Source of the DNA: Hydrogenophaga sp. IBVHS1
GTDB lineage: Bacteria > Pseudomonadota > Gammaproteobacteria > Burkholderiales > Burkholderiaceae_C
NCBI RefSeq assembly: GCF_002127265.1
Contig: NZ_NFUU01000001.1
Span: forward strand, 1,736,001 to 1,800,000
Reading direction: 5' to 3'
Length of the DNA stretch: 64,000 bases
Shown: positions 1-9,238 of the stretch, in pieces
Layout: each line of letters starts with the position of its first letter
How positions within the stretch are numbered: the stretch's first letter is position 1
The notes under the pieces: generated by a model
The model's database searches: none
What the model saw: only the letters and a program-made list of their open reading frames with translations
What the model was told of the DNA's origin: nothing
Translations under genes and position numbers: made by a program

Positions 1-1641
1 CATGCGAGCAATGAGCCCGTCCACGGCTGGATGGGCCACACCAGCGAAATTGCCGGAATCCTCCGTCTTCGCCGCCTGGCTGCCGAACAGGTCGGCGTAC
101 TCGGAGCCCGGGTTGTTGGTGCCCTGGTAGTTGATGGAGATGATGTCGAAATCAAAGGTGCGCAAGCGCTGTTGGTAGAGCGCGAAGTCCACCGGACGGA
201 AGCGCAGTTCCACGCCAAGCTTCTTCAGGTTCCGGATCCAGGGTGAGACAACACGCGCGCCCGTTTCATTGCTGTCCAGGTATTCCAGCACCATGGCTTT
301 GCCCTGCGCATTGCGCAGCTGGCCACCCTGCACCGTCCAGCCCGCCTCTCGCAGCATGGCCTGAGCCTTCCGCAGGTTGCCACGCAAGGAATTCTCGCCA
401 TCGGTGCGCGGTGGGGTGTACATGGGTCCGAACACAGCGGGGGGCAATTGCTTTCGCCAGGGCTCCAGCAATGCCAGCTCTTCCGTTGCCGGGGCACCTT
501 GCGGCGCGCAATCGGTGTTGCCAAACAAGCCCTGCACGCGCTGGTACGCGTTGTAGAACATCTGCCGGTTCATCCACTCGTAGTCCATGGCCAGGCCCAG
601 CGCTTCGCGCACACGCATGTCGTCCAACGGTGGTCGGCGGGAATTGAGCACATAGCTTTGAAAGCCCATCGGCAGGCGGTGCGTGAATTCGCCCTTGACG
701 AGCTCGCCGGTGTCGAACCGCTTGCCATTGACGCGGCGCGCCCAGTCACCCGCCGAAAAGAAGCGCATCAGATCGAACTCGCCCGCCTTCAGCGCTTCCA
801 GCCGCGCGGTGTTGTCCTTGTAGATCTTGACGGTGATGCGATCGAAGTTGGCAGTGCCTCTGCGCACCGGCAGGTCGCGCGCCCAGTAAGCGGGATCGCG
901 CACATAGGTGATGTCCTTGCCGAACTGGACCGGACCAATCTTGTAAGGCCCGCTGCCGATGGGGACGTCCATCACCACCTGATCGAAGGTCTTGCGCAGC
1001 CCGGTCTTGGGGTCAGTGGCATTGCCCCAGGTCCGACTGAACACCGGCAAACCACCCACCACCAGCGGCAGCTCGCGATTGGGCAGCTTGAAGCGGTAGC
1101 GCACGGTGCGCTCGTTGATCACGTCCAGCCCGGCCACGTCCTGCAGCACGGTTTTGTAAGCCGGGGACGTGTACGGGCCCATCAGGGTGTCGAAGCTGTG
1201 CTTCACGTCGGCCGCCAGCACCGGGTCGCCGTTGTGAAACCGCGCGGTGTCGCGCAGTTTGAAGGTGATCGACAGTCCATCGGGGGCTGCGCTCACGTCT
1301 TCGGCCAGCAGGCCGTAGCCCGCCCCGTTTTCATCGAGCGCGCCTGCCAGCAGCGAATCGAACATCAGGTTGGACAGGTACGCGGGCGCGCTGCCACGCA
1401 TGGTGAACGGGTTGTACTTGTCAAATGTGGAGGTTCGCAGGTTGCTGACCAGCCTGATTTCGCCGCCCTTGGGCGCGGTGGGGTTCACGTAGTCGAAATG
1501 CGTGAATCCATCGGGGTATTTGAGCTGACCCCACAGCGCATACCCGTGGGCTGCCCAGGTGGGCGGGCTGCACAGCGCCAGCAGCGCGGCCACGAGCAGC
1601 GCTGAAAGGCGGCTGCTGGGGCGAGGAAAGGAAAAGCGCAT
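1..1641 (-). CDS. YejA-type peptide ABC transporter substrate-binding protein (C-terminus beyond the left edge)
   Basis: Periplasmic binding protein of the SBP_bac_5 superfamily, closest by eye to YejA, which captures oligopeptides (microcin C-type in E. coli) for an inner-membrane ABC permease. The frame is open from ATG at 1641 to the window edge (547 codons), so it is partial. Residues 1-32 form a signal peptide: basic MRFSFPR start, Leu/Ala core, likely cut after TWA. The mature start [12 protein letters not shown] and the following [12 protein letters not shown] block are the part I recognise as YejA-like. Later stretches such as [15 protein letters not shown] are typical of peptide-binding proteins. 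Permease and ATPase genes, if linked, would lie downstream, outside the window. It is divergent from fabI with only 39 bp between start codons, so the promoters must be tightly packed. The ligand itself cannot be read from the sequence. Confidence 0.9.
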   Translation of the reverse strand, partial: MRFSFPRPSSRLSALLVAALLALCSPPTWAAHGYALWGQLKYPDGFTHFDYVNPTAPKGGEIRLVSNLRTSTFDKYNPFTMRGSAPAYLSNLMFDSLLAGALDENGAGYGLLAEDVSAAPDGLSITFKLRDTARFHNGDPVLAADVKHSFDTLMGPYTSPAYKTVLQDVAGLDVINERTVRYRFKLPNRELPLVVGGLPVFSRTWGNATDPKTGLRKTFDQVVMDVPIGSGPYKIGPVQFGKDITYVRDPAYWARDLPVRRGTANFDRITVKIYKDNTARLEALKAGEFDLMRFFSAGDWARRVNGKRFDTGELVKGEFTHRLPMGFQSYVLNSRRPPLDDMRVREALGLAMDYEWMNRQMFYNAYQRVQGLFGNTDCAPQGAPATEELALLEPWRKQLPPAVFGPMYTPPRTDGENSLRGNLRKAQAMLREAGWTVQGGQLRNAQGKAMVLEYLDSNETGARVVSPWIRNLKKLGVELRFRPVDFALYQQRLRTFDFDIISINYQGTNNPGSEYADLFGSQAAKTEDSGNFAGVAHPAVDGLIARM

Positions 1642-1680
1642 GCGACAATTCTGCTGGATTTTTCACCGGAGTTTTCAATC

Positions 1681-2478
1681 ATGGGTTTTCTCGCTGGCAA
1701 GAAGCTGCTGATTACGGGCGTGCTGTCCAACCGTTCCATCGCCTACGGCATCGCCAGGGCCTGCCATCAGCAAGGCGCCGAGCTGGCGTTCAGCTACGTG
1801 GGCGAACGCTTCAAGGACCGCATCACGGAGTTCGCCGCCGACTTCGACTCCAAACTCATCTTCGATTGCGACGTGGGCGACGACGCGCAGATCGAAAAAA
1901 TGTTCACCAACCTTGCGCAGACCTGGCCCAAGTTCGACGGCTTCGTGCACAGCATTGGTTTTGCCCCTCGTGAGGCCATCACCGGCGACTTCCTCGAAGG
2001 TCTCTCGCGCGAAGCCTTCCGCATCGCGCACGACATCAGCGCCTACAGTTTTCCGGGCATGGCCAAGGCCGCCCTGCCCTACCTCAATGAAAAGGCCTCT
2101 CTGCTCACGCTGAGCTACATGGGCGCCATCCGTGTTGTGCCCAACTACAACACCATGGGTCTGGCCAAGGCCAGCCTGGAAGCCTCGGTGCGTTACCTCG
2201 CGGAATCGGTGGGGCCCATGGGCATGCGCGTCAACGGCATCAGCGCCGGACCCATCAAAACCCTCGCCGCCAGCGGCATCAAGGACTTCGGCAAGCTGCT
2301 CAATCTAGTGGCGAGCGCAGCGCCGATCCGGCGCAATGTGACGATCGATGAAGTGGGCAACGTGGCCGCCTTTCTGCTGTCCGACCTGGCTTCCGGGGTC
2401 ACCGCTGAAATCACCTACGTGGATGGTGGCTACGCCCAGACCACAGGCGTGAGCCGAGACAGCCAGCCCATGCTCTGA
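1681..2478 (+). CDS. fabI: Enoyl-[acyl-carrier-protein] reductase (NADH), FabI
   Basis: Catalyses the last, NADH-dependent step of each fatty-acid elongation cycle in the cytoplasm. The 265-residue protein has the usual FabI length and is a short-chain dehydrogenase/reductase. The atypical N-terminal nucleotide-binding stretch [15 protein letters not shown] is at residues 11-25, and SIGFAP follows near 91-96. The FabI-type catalytic arrangement is visible: Tyr146, Tyr156 and Lys163 (Y-x6-K in YNTMGLAK), matching E. coli numbering. It ends in the family-like [10 protein letters not shown] segment. The start ATG directly follows a short divergent promoter region shared with the peptide-binding protein gene. 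A periplasmic DNA ligase gene starts 8 bp downstream and may be co-transcribed. Identification is firm. Confidence 0.97.
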   Translation: MGFLAGKKLLITGVLSNRSIAYGIARACHQQGAELAFSYVGERFKDRITEFAADFDSKLIFDCDVGDDAQIEKMFTNLAQTWPKFDGFVHSIGFAPREAITGDFLEGLSREAFRIAHDISAYSFPGMAKAALPYLNEKASLLTLSYMGAIRVVPNYNTMGLAKASLEASVRYLAESVGPMGMRVNGISAGPIKTLAASGIKDFGKLLNLVASAAPIRRNVTIDEVGNVAAFLLSDLASGVTAEITYVDGGYAQTTGVSRDSQPML

Positions 2479-2486
2479 CACGGGGG

Positions 2487-3353
2487 ATGCGCCCTCAAAG
2501 ACGCGAGCTGCTGCTGCAGCTGGGAGCCGCCTTGGTCGCGGCCTCCCTGCCCTTCGCCTCGCTGGCCGGACCTGCTCCGGCATTGCTGCTCGCGGGTGTC
2601 TACCGGCCGGGCGTGGCGCTCGATGCCTACTGGCTCAGCGAAAAATACGATGGTTTGCGCGCGCGATGGGACGGGCAACGACTCGTCACGCGCAGCGGCG
2701 AGACCATTGCGGCGCCTGCCTGGTTCACGGCAGGCTGGCCCGCTGTGCCCCTGGATGGCGAACTCTGGGCGGGGCGAGGCCGGTTCGAGGAAGCACTCTC
2801 GACCGTTCGACGGCAGACACCTGACGAGGCAGCCTGGCGTCGCCTCCGGTTCATGGTGTTCGACCTGCCGGGGCATCCCGGCCCCTTCACCGAGCGAATC
2901 GCTGCCTACCACGGCGTGGTGCAGCAGATAGACCAAGCGTGGGTGCAGGCGGTGAAGCAGGAACGCGTGGCCAGCCATGGGGCGCTCATGGCGCGGCTGG
3001 ACCGCATGGTGAAGGATGGCGGCGAGGGACTGATGCTCCATCGCGGAGACGCGCTGTACCGTGCGGTGCGCGACGACACGTTGCTCAAGGTGAAGACGCA
3101 TGAGGACGCCGAAGCGCGTGTGATCGGGCACCTGCCCGGAAAGGGTCGCCATCAAGGCCGCATGGGCGCGCTGCTGGTGGAGACGCCAGCCGGCATCCGG
3201 TTCCGCCTGGGCACGGGCTTCAACGATGCCCAACGCGAGCACCCGCCCACTGTGGGCGAGTGGGTGACCTACCGTTTTCGAGGTGTGAGCGGGAACGGGG
3301 TCCCGCGATTTGCCAGCTTCATGCGCGTTCGACCGGACGCACCCGCTCGCTGA
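2487..3353 (+). CDS. Exported ATP-dependent DNA ligase (LigE-like minimal ligase)
   Basis: Single-domain-plus-OB ATP-dependent DNA ligase of 288 residues, the small LigE type found in proteobacteria. Seen: an N-terminal signal peptide (about residues 1-27, RR at 5-6, hydrophobic core LLLQLGAALVAASLPFASLA); the nucleotidyl-transferase motif I EKYDGLRA at 52-59 with the adenylated Lys53; the DGELW motif III near residue 90; GGEGLML (motif IV) and LLKVK (motif V) further on; and an OB-fold-like C-terminal part. Known: LigE ligases are exported and are thought to seal nicks in extracytoplasmic DNA, for example during competence or in biofilm. The gene sits 8 bp after fabI, likely in one transcript, though the functional link is not obvious. 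It converges on the decarboxylase gene with 21 bp between the stops. Confidence 0.9.
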   Translation: MRPQRRELLLQLGAALVAASLPFASLAGPAPALLLAGVYRPGVALDAYWLSEKYDGLRARWDGQRLVTRSGETIAAPAWFTAGWPAVPLDGELWAGRGRFEEALSTVRRQTPDEAAWRRLRFMVFDLPGHPGPFTERIAAYHGVVQQIDQAWVQAVKQERVASHGALMARLDRMVKDGGEGLMLHRGDALYRAVRDDTLLKVKTHEDAEARVIGHLPGKGRHQGRMGALLVETPAGIRFRLGTGFNDAQREHPPTVGEWVTYRFRGVSGNGVPRFASFMRVRPDAPAR

Positions 3354-3374
3354 GCAACCCCCGCCCTCAGGCCG

Positions 3375-5648
3375 TCAAGCCCTCACGCAGTCGGCGAAGT
3401 AGGTCTTGCGCCCGTCCACGTCCACCACCTCCACCAGGCCGTGGATATCGGTCTCGAAGCCCGGGCATTGCACGTTAAATTCGCGCGCGAACTTGAGGTA
3501 GTCCACGATCTTCTTGTTGAACACCTCGCCAGGAATCAGAAGCGGAATGCCGGGTGGATACGGTGTGACCAGGCTGGTGGTGATGCGACCTTCGAGCGCA
3601 TCGATCGGCACGCGCTCGGTGGTGCGCTGCGCAATGTGCGCGAACGCATCGCTCGGCTTCATCGCCGGCGTGAGATCACTCAGGTACATCTCGGTGGTCA
3701 GGCGCGCAATGTCGTAGCGGGCGTAAAGCGCGTGCACGTGCTGGCACAGATCGCGCAGACCCATCTGTTCATAGCGTGGGTGCTTCTGGCAGAACTCGGG
3801 CAAGATGCGCCACATCGGCTGGTTCTTGGCGTAGTCGTCCTTGAACTGCTGCAGCGCGGTGAGCAGGGTGTTCCAGCGGCCCTTGGTGATGCCGATGGTG
3901 AACATGATGAAGAAGCTGTAGAGCCCGGTTTTCTCCACCACCACACCGTGCTCAGCCAGGAATTTGGTGACGATGGAAGCCGGGATGCCCTCTGGCTCAA
4001 AGCGACCATCCAGATTCAGGCCCGGTGTGACGATGGTTGCCTTGATCGGATCCAGCATGTTGAAGCCTGGGGCCATGTCACCAAAGCCGTGCCAGTCCTT
4101 GCCATCAGAGGCTTCCGGCGGGTTGAGCATCCAGTCGCTGGTGCTCCCCATGCCCTCCTCGGCCAGATCTTCTGGCCCCCACACCTTGAACCACCAGTCG
4201 TCGTCGCCAAACTCGGCATCTATCTTGCGCATGGCGCGGCGGAAATCGAGCGCCTCGAAGATGCTCTCTTCCACCAGCGCGCGACCACCGGGCGGCTCCA
4301 TCATGGCCGCAGCAACATCGCAGCTGGCGATGATGGCGTACTGCGGGCTGGTGCTGGTGTGCATCAAGTAAGCCTCATTGAAGAGGTGGCGATCGAGCTT
4401 GACGTTCTGCGAATCCTGCACCAGCACATGGCTGGCCTGGCTGATGCCGGCGAGCAGTTTGTGGATGGACTGAGTTGAATACACCACCGATTCCAACGGC
4501 CGCGCGCGCTTCTTGCCCATGGCGTGGAAGTTGCCATAAAACGGATGGAAGGCCGCGTGCGGCAGCCAGGCTTCGTCGAAGTGCAGATTGGCCACAAAGC
4601 CGTCGAGCATCTGCTTGATGGCCTCGGTGTTGTAGAGCACACCGTCGTAGGTGGACTGCGTGAGGGTGAGCACGCGAGGCTTCACCGCCTTGGCGTCCAC
4701 CCCGGCCAGCAACGGGTTGGCCCGAATCTTGGACTGAATGGCCTCGATCTCGAACTCGCTCTGGGGAATGGGGCCGATGATGCCGTAGTGATTGCGCGTG
4801 GGCTTCAGGAAGACGGGGATGGCGCCCGTCATGATGATGCTGTGCAGGATGGACTTGTGGCAGTTGCGGTCGACCACCACCACGTCGCCTGGTGCCACCG
4901 TGTGGTGCCACACCATCTTGTTGCTGGTGCTCGTGCCATTGGTGACGAAGAAGCAGTGGTCGGCGTTGAAGATGCGCGCCGCATTTCGCTCACTGGCCCC
5001 GATGGCACCGTTGTGATCCAGCAATTGCCCGAGTTCTTCGACCGCATTGCACACGTCGGCACGCAGCATGTTCTCACCGAAGAACTGGTGAAACATCTGC
5101 CCCACCGGGCTCTTGAGAAAGGCCACACCGCCCGAGTGCCCCGGGCAGTGCCACGAATAGGACCCATCTTCGGCGTAGTCCAGCAAGGCCTTGAAGAACG
5201 GCGGCTGGATGCCTTCGAGATAACTCTTGGCCTCACGGATGATGTGGCGCGCCACGAACTCGGGCGTGTCCTCGAACATGTGAATGAACCCGTGCAGCTC
5301 GCGCAGGATGTCGTTCGGCAAGTGACGGCTGGTCTTGGTCTCGCCGTAGATATAGATCGGCACGTCGGCGTTCTTGCGACGCACCTCATCAATGAAGTTG
5401 CGCAGGTTGAGCACCACGGGATCGGTGTCTTCGCCGTGGCTGAACTCTTCGTCGTCAATGGAGAGAATGAAGGCACTGGCACGACTTTGCTGCTGCGCGA
5501 ACTGACTCATGTCTCCGTAACTCGTCACGCCGACAATTTCGAACCCTTCTGTCTCGATGGCCTGCGCGAGTGCACGGATGCCGAGGCCCGAGGTGTTCTC
5601 GGAGCGGAAGTCCTCGTCGATGATGACGATGGGAAAACGGAATTTCAT
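3375..5648 (-). CDS. Arginine/lysine/ornithine decarboxylase (class I, PLP fold type I)
   Basis: PLP enzyme that decarboxylates a basic amino acid to a polyamine or its precursor in the cytoplasm. At 757 residues it has the length of the large bacterial inducible/biosynthetic decarboxylases. Seen: an N-terminal response-regulator-like wing domain (residues 1-130, starting FRFPIVIIDEDF); the PLP core with WHCPGHSGG; the lysine that forms the Schiff base, Lys397, in STQSIHKLLAG; and a C-terminal domain ending near PYPPGIPLLIPGE. I chose ATG at 5648 because a GGAG Shine-Dalgarno lies 7-8 bases upstream and homologues begin with this wing; the frame stays open for another 101 codons upstream. Which of Arg, Lys or Orn is used cannot be decided by eye. 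It is divergent from the NfeD gene across 235 bp. Confidence 0.93.
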   Translation of the reverse strand: MKFRFPIVIIDEDFRSENTSGLGIRALAQAIETEGFEIVGVTSYGDMSQFAQQQSRASAFILSIDDEEFSHGEDTDPVVLNLRNFIDEVRRKNADVPIYIYGETKTSRHLPNDILRELHGFIHMFEDTPEFVARHIIREAKSYLEGIQPPFFKALLDYAEDGSYSWHCPGHSGGVAFLKSPVGQMFHQFFGENMLRADVCNAVEELGQLLDHNGAIGASERNAARIFNADHCFFVTNGTSTSNKMVWHHTVAPGDVVVVDRNCHKSILHSIIMTGAIPVFLKPTRNHYGIIGPIPQSEFEIEAIQSKIRANPLLAGVDAKAVKPRVLTLTQSTYDGVLYNTEAIKQMLDGFVANLHFDEAWLPHAAFHPFYGNFHAMGKKRARPLESVVYSTQSIHKLLAGISQASHVLVQDSQNVKLDRHLFNEAYLMHTSTSPQYAIIASCDVAAAMMEPPGGRALVEESIFEALDFRRAMRKIDAEFGDDDWWFKVWGPEDLAEEGMGSTSDWMLNPPEASDGKDWHGFGDMAPGFNMLDPIKATIVTPGLNLDGRFEPEGIPASIVTKFLAEHGVVVEKTGLYSFFIMFTIGITKGRWNTLLTALQQFKDDYAKNQPMWRILPEFCQKHPRYEQMGLRDLCQHVHALYARYDIARLTTEMYLSDLTPAMKPSDAFAHIAQRTTERVPIDALEGRITTSLVTPYPPGIPLLIPGEVFNKKIVDYLKFAREFNVQCPGFETDIHGLVEVVDVDGRKTYFADCVRA

Positions 5649-5883
5649 GCAGATCTCCAGCCGCAACCCACGGCCACCGGAAAGAAAGAAACCAAGGGGT
5701 GGAAACCCGATGACGGCAAAACAGGCGCGAAGTGTACGGAAAACGTGTGGCGCCAAGCGTTGGACGCCCGTCTTTTTGTCGCAGAATGTGGCGCTGGCCA
5801 GACAATAGCACCCGCCGTGGAGGGCGGACCGCTGACGGAAGGCCCGGCTCCTCAATCGAAGACAACAAAAGAAAGGTGCCTGA

Positions 5884-6309
5884 ATGGCGGAATCAACCTT
5901 GTGGTGGCTGCTGGCGGGGTCTGCCGTGGCGCTCGAACTCTTCACCGGCACGTTTTACCTGCTCATGCTCGCCTTGGGCATGGTGGCGGCAGCGCTCGCG
6001 GCCCACGCAGGTGCTGGCACCACCGTGCAGCTGATCGTTGCGGCGGTGGTTGGTTCGGCTGCCGTGGTGGGCTGGTACTTCGTCAAGAAGCGCGGCGATG
6101 GCGACCCATCGGTTCGATCCATGCGCAGCGTCAATCTGGACGTGGGCGAAACGCTTCAGATCGATGAGTGGAACAGCGACGGCACCGCGAGCGTCAAGTA
6201 TCGGGGCGCACAATGGACGGTCATCCAGCGCCCTGGAAATGCCCCAACCCCCGGCACTTACCGCGTGGCCGAACTCGTGGGCAACCGCCTGCTCGTGGAC
6301 AAGGTCTAG
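5884..6309 (+). CDS. NfeD family membrane protein
   Basis: Short-form NfeD (141 residues). Two to three hydrophobic segments fill residues 6-66 (WWLLAGSAVALELF, LLMLALGMVAAALAA, LIVAAVVGSAAVVGWYF). A soluble C-terminal OB-fold domain (about 75-141) follows, with DVGETLQIDEW and GAQWTVIQ. Known: NfeD proteins are paired with SPFH proteins, and the C-terminal domain faces the partner. The neighbour starting 67 bp downstream is indeed a paraslipin, so the two probably form one membrane complex. The AAAGG Shine-Dalgarno before ATG supports the start. Confidence 0.9.
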   Translation: MAESTLWWLLAGSAVALELFTGTFYLLMLALGMVAAALAAHAGAGTTVQLIVAAVVGSAAVVGWYFVKKRGDGDPSVRSMRSVNLDVGETLQIDEWNSDGTASVKYRGAQWTVIQRPGNAPTPGTYRVAELVGNRLLVDKV

Positions 6310-6376
6310 CCCCCTCCGCATCTCATCGCATCACATTGATCCGAACCCTGAAACCTCTCAATAGAACCGCGCCATC

Positions 6377-7291
6377 ATGGAAATTGCCATTCTTCTTGTC
6401 ATCATTGCCGCCATCTTCATCGCCAGATCCGTCAAGGTGGTGCCTCAGCAGAACGCGTGGGTGGTCGAGCGGCTGGGCAAGTACCACTCTTCGCTCGCCC
6501 CGGGTCTGAATTTTCTCGTCCCCTTCATCGACAAGGTGGCCTACAAGCACAGCCTGAAGGAAATCCCGCTCGACGTGCCGAGTCAGGTCTGCATCACGCG
6601 CGACAACACCCAGTTGCAGGTCGACGGCATCCTCTACTTCCAGGTGACCGACCCCATGCGCGCGAGCTACGGCTCGTCCAACTACATCGTCGCCGTCACC
6701 CAGCTCGCCCAGACCTCGCTGCGTTCCGTCATCGGCAAACTGGAACTCGACAAGACATTTGAAGAACGCGACATCATCAATGCGCAGGTGGTCCATGCCA
6801 TCGACGAGGCGGCGCTCAACTGGGGCGTGAAGGTGCTGCGCTACGAAATCAAGGACCTCACGCCGCCCAAGGAAATCCTGCTTGCCATGCAGGCGCAGAT
6901 CACTGCCGAACGCGAAAAGCGCGCGTTGATCGCAGCGTCTGAAGGCCGGCGCCAGGAGCAGATCAACATTGCCACTGGTGAGCGCGAGGCTTTCATTGCT
7001 CGCTCTGAAGGTGAGAAGCAGGCCGAGATCAACAACGCCCAGGGTGAAGCCTCGGCCATCCTGGCCGTGGCCGAAGCCACCGCAGAAGCCATCCGCAAAG
7101 TGGCCGAAGCCATTCGCCAACCCGGTGGCCAGGAAGCCGTGCAGCTCAAGGTGGCAGAGAAGGCTGTGGATGCCTACAGCAAGGTAGCCGCAGACGCCAC
7201 GACCACGCTGATCGTTCCGAGCAACATGACGGAAGTGTCGGCGCTCATTGCCTCCGCCATGAAGATGGTCGGTACCGGCAAGTCGGTTTGA
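6377..7291 (+). CDS. SPFH/Band 7 paraslipin (QmcA-like)
   Basis: Membrane-anchored stomatin-family protein of 304 residues. One N-terminal transmembrane segment (MEIAILLVIIAAIFIARS) is followed by the SPFH domain (about 20-200), which includes VVPQQNAWVVERLGKY and PGLNFLVPF. An Ala/Glu-rich helical stretch that is probably coiled coil covers about 170-250. Known: such proteins form large ring or cage assemblies with NfeD partners and organise membrane microdomains or modulate proteases. Here the NfeD gene is just upstream and a DUF2237 gene starts 22 bp downstream, suggesting a three-gene transcript. No unusual residues seen. Confidence 0.93.
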   Translation: MEIAILLVIIAAIFIARSVKVVPQQNAWVVERLGKYHSSLAPGLNFLVPFIDKVAYKHSLKEIPLDVPSQVCITRDNTQLQVDGILYFQVTDPMRASYGSSNYIVAVTQLAQTSLRSVIGKLELDKTFEERDIINAQVVHAIDEAALNWGVKVLRYEIKDLTPPKEILLAMQAQITAEREKRALIAASEGRRQEQINIATGEREAFIARSEGEKQAEINNAQGEASAILAVAEATAEAIRKVAEAIRQPGGQEAVQLKVAEKAVDAYSKVAADATTTLIVPSNMTEVSALIASAMKMVGTGKSV

Positions 7292-7313
7292 ACCGCCCCT
7301 GCCTGAGTCGGAC

Positions 7314-7706
7314 ATGACCACCTCGCGAAACGTGTTGGGTGGCAAGCTGCTGCCCTGTTCCTACGACCCGCTCACCGGTTTCTATCGGGACGGCTGCTGC
7401 GAGACAGGCCCGGACGATCAGGGAACCCACGTCGTCTGCGCGCGCGTCACCGCGGCATTTCTCGACTTCTCGCGCGAGCGCGGGAACGATCTCAGCACAC
7501 CGAGACCTGAATTCCGTTTTGCCGGACTCAAGCCAGGGGATCGCTGGTGCCTCTGCGTTCAGCGCTGGCTCGAAGCCCTGGCCGCCGAAGCTGCGCCGCC
7601 CGTGGTGCTCGAATGCACCAACGCCGCCACGCTTGAATACGTGTCGCTGGAAGTGCTCGAGAAGCATGCCTGGCACAAAGCGGCGGATGGCAAGCGCGCC
7701 GCATAA
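7314..7706 (+). CDS. DUF2237 family protein
   Basis: A 130-residue cytoplasmic protein of the DUF2237 family. It is recognised from the start RNVLGGKLLPCSYDPLTGFYRDGCC, the THVVCARVTAAFLDFS segment, and GDRWCLCVQRWLEA. Three cysteine-containing motifs (PCS, GCC, WCLC) could bind a metal, but this is inference. The family has no established role that I know of. The gene lies 22 bp after the paraslipin gene and ends 34 bp before tRNA-Ser. Confidence 0.85.
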   Translation: MTTSRNVLGGKLLPCSYDPLTGFYRDGCCETGPDDQGTHVVCARVTAAFLDFSRERGNDLSTPRPEFRFAGLKPGDRWCLCVQRWLEALAAEAAPPVVLECTNAATLEYVSLEVLEKHAWHKAADGKRAA

Positions 7707-7722
7707 GGCCGGTTGCGCCTGA

Positions 7723-7728
7723 TACAAT
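7723..7728 (+). promoter_or_regulatory. Possible -10 element for tRNA-Ser
   Basis: TACAAT lies 12 bases before the first base of the tRNA, a good distance for a -10 box. I see no convincing -35 at 16-18 bases upstream, because that stretch is still the end of the DUF2237 gene. The assignment rests on the -10 match and position only. Confidence 0.4.
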
Positions 7729-7740
7729 CGCAGGCTTCGC

Positions 7741-7830
<90 letters not shown>

Positions 7831-7844
7831 CGACAGTAGAAAAC

Positions 7845-7869
7845 ACGGGCCTTCTGGCCCGTTTTTCTT
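7845..7869 (+). terminator. Rho-independent terminator after tRNA-Ser
   Basis: Perfect 7-bp inverted repeat ACGGGCC/GGCCCGT around the 4-base loop TTCT, followed by a T-rich tract (TTTTCTT). It would end the tRNA-Ser transcript, and separates it from the DUF4145 gene. Confidence 0.88.
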
Positions 7870-7906
7870 GTCTACCCACATTTCGACCCACAAAGTGGAG
7901 TGCGCT

Positions 7907-8617
7907 ATGTCTGAGCTAGTGACGAACTGCCCGAGGTGCAACGCCCAAAATATCACCTTCGACTTCCGGGCTCAAAACTTCATAGAAGAGCGTTACAACT
8001 GGCAAACGATCCATGAGGTGTTCTGTGTGTGTCGGGCCTGCTTAAAGGCGACGATCTTCATCCTGTCTCTGGACGACTACAACTTCCGAAAAGAGATTGA
8101 GGTCGCCGGATTTTGGCAGCGCAGCATTTCTCTCAACCACGCGTTCAAGGTAGATGGTTTCATCTCTCAAAAGGACCGTCTGGCCACCCCTCCTCCCGCG
8201 GATCTGCCAGATCAGGTTCGCATTGCTTTCGAAGAGGCCGCCAAGTGTGTGGCGACGGGCTGCAACAACGCTGCGGCCGCGATGTTTCGACTTGCGCTCG
8301 ATCTAGCTACCGTTCCACGACTTCCACCCGCAGAATCCCCGGACTCGCCGCCGCAGCGCGTACGGCGTGACCTTGGGTTGAGGTTGGGATGGATGTTCGA
8401 TGGCGGCCACCTCCCGAGAGAGCTTCGCGAGCTTTCGGATTGCGTACGTGAGGATGGCAACGATGGCGCACATCGTGGCAACGTCACCAAGCAGGACGCC
8501 CAAGATCTGCAGGACTTCTGCTTCGAGCTATTGGATCGCTTGTACTCCGAGCCAGCGCGACTCGTTGCGGCCAAGCAGCGCCGGGAAAAGCGTCGCGACG
8601 ACGCCAAGAAAGATTGA
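7907..8617 (+). CDS. DUF4145 domain-containing protein
   Basis: A 236-residue protein. The N-terminus carries a CPRC knuckle (residues 9-12) and a second CVCRAC group near 40-45, likely a zinc ribbon. The C-terminal half (about 105-215) with ARFALDLA-like and GNDGAHRGN segments resembles DUF4145, a domain often found in restriction or other defence-linked proteins. I start it at ATG 7907, because the frame upstream runs through the tRNA and its terminator and a TGGAG Shine-Dalgarno lies 8 bases before this ATG. The C-terminal tail is very basic (AAKQRREKRRDDAKKD). No defence partner is seen next to it. The gene sits directly downstream of a tRNA-Ser, a classical integration position, and upstream of the insertion-sequence cluster. 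Function unknown. Confidence 0.7.
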   Translation: MSELVTNCPRCNAQNITFDFRAQNFIEERYNWQTIHEVFCVCRACLKATIFILSLDDYNFRKEIEVAGFWQRSISLNHAFKVDGFISQKDRLATPPPADLPDQVRIAFEEAAKCVATGCNNAAAAMFRLALDLATVPRLPPAESPDSPPQRVRRDLGLRLGWMFDGGHLPRELRELSDCVREDGNDGAHRGNVTKQDAQDLQDFCFELLDRLYSEPARLVAAKQRREKRRDDAKKD

Positions 8618-8631
8618 CGCCTGGTCGGCCT

Positions 8632-8870
8632 CTACGGATTCATGCACCAGCAGAGCAATTCCTGCGGAACGGTGGCCATGACCAACCCCGGGCCGATCCA
8701 GTACAGACCTAGCAGCGCGACCATCGGCGAGCCAACGGTTGCCGCCTTCATCAGCCTCTTGACTTCCTCTACTTGCTCGTGCCGTGCGTCCTTTTCCGAC
8801 CGCAAGGAATGCGACAGCCGATCCTCAAGGTCGCTTACATGGTTCTGCAAAGCGGTGGCGTTTTCATATG
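8632..8870 (-). pseudogene. 3' remnant of a small coiled-coil/membrane protein gene cut by an insertion sequence
   Basis: On the minus strand a frame stays open from the insertion-sequence edge at 8870 to a stop at 8632. The peptide has a heptad-like start (ALQNHVSDLEDRLSHSL, then EEVKRLMKA) followed by a hydrophobic segment (VGSPMVALLGLYWIGPGLVM). No ATG with a ribosome binding site is available in this stretch, and the frame runs into the IS terminus, so the 5' part is probably lost. The parent family is not recognised; coiled coil plus one membrane helix is all that can be seen. Confidence 0.4.
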
Positions 8871-8951
8871 TGACCCTGTCCCAGGATTTCGAACCGTTCT
8901 GTTACAGAGAGGCCCGGCATGATGAACGCCCCAAGTGGGCAGGAGCATGTC

Positions 8952-9218
8952 GTGAAGAAAAGCAAGTTCACCGAGGAGCAAATTGCCTTTGCCCTCAAAC
9001 AAGCCGAGCTGGGTACGCGTGTTGAAGATGTCTGTCGCAAGATGGGCATCAGCGATGCGACCTTCTATGTCTGGAAGAAGCGCTATGGCGGCGTCGGCCC
9101 GTCCGAGCTGCGCCGGTTGCGCCAGCTCGAGGAGGAGAACCGCAAGCTCAAGCAGATCGTGGCCGATCTGAGCCTGGACAAGGCGATGCTGCAGGCGGTA
9201 GTCGCAAAAAAGGCCTGA
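8952..9218 (+). CDS. IS3-family transposase OrfA
   Basis: DNA-binding helix-turn-helix protein of 88 residues beginning KKSKFTEEQIAFALKQAE, followed by the leucine-zipper-like segment RRLRQLEEENRKLKQI used for multimerisation in this family. GTG at 8952 is chosen because AGGAG lies 6 bases upstream and OrfA proteins normally begin at KKSKF; an in-frame ATG at 8919 would add 11 residues. Near the 3' end the heptamer A-AAA-AAG (9206-9212) sits in the zero frame and allows -1 frameshifting into OrfB, producing the full OrfAB transposase. Confidence 0.88.
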   Translation: MKKSKFTEEQIAFALKQAELGTRVEDVCRKMGISDATFYVWKKRYGGVGPSELRRLRQLEEENRKLKQIVADLSLDKAMLQAVVAKKA

Positions 9219-9238
9219 GGCCCTCCCAGCGACGCGAG

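Noticed and set aside
448..1605. Long plus-strand open frame across the YejA-like gene
   Set aside because: It is antisense to a gene with signal peptide and family motifs; its translation has no recognisable domain. High GC keeps opposite frames open.
4524..6167. 547-codon plus-strand frame over the decarboxylase gene
   Set aside because: Antisense to a clear PLP enzyme and runs on into the NfeD gene in another frame.
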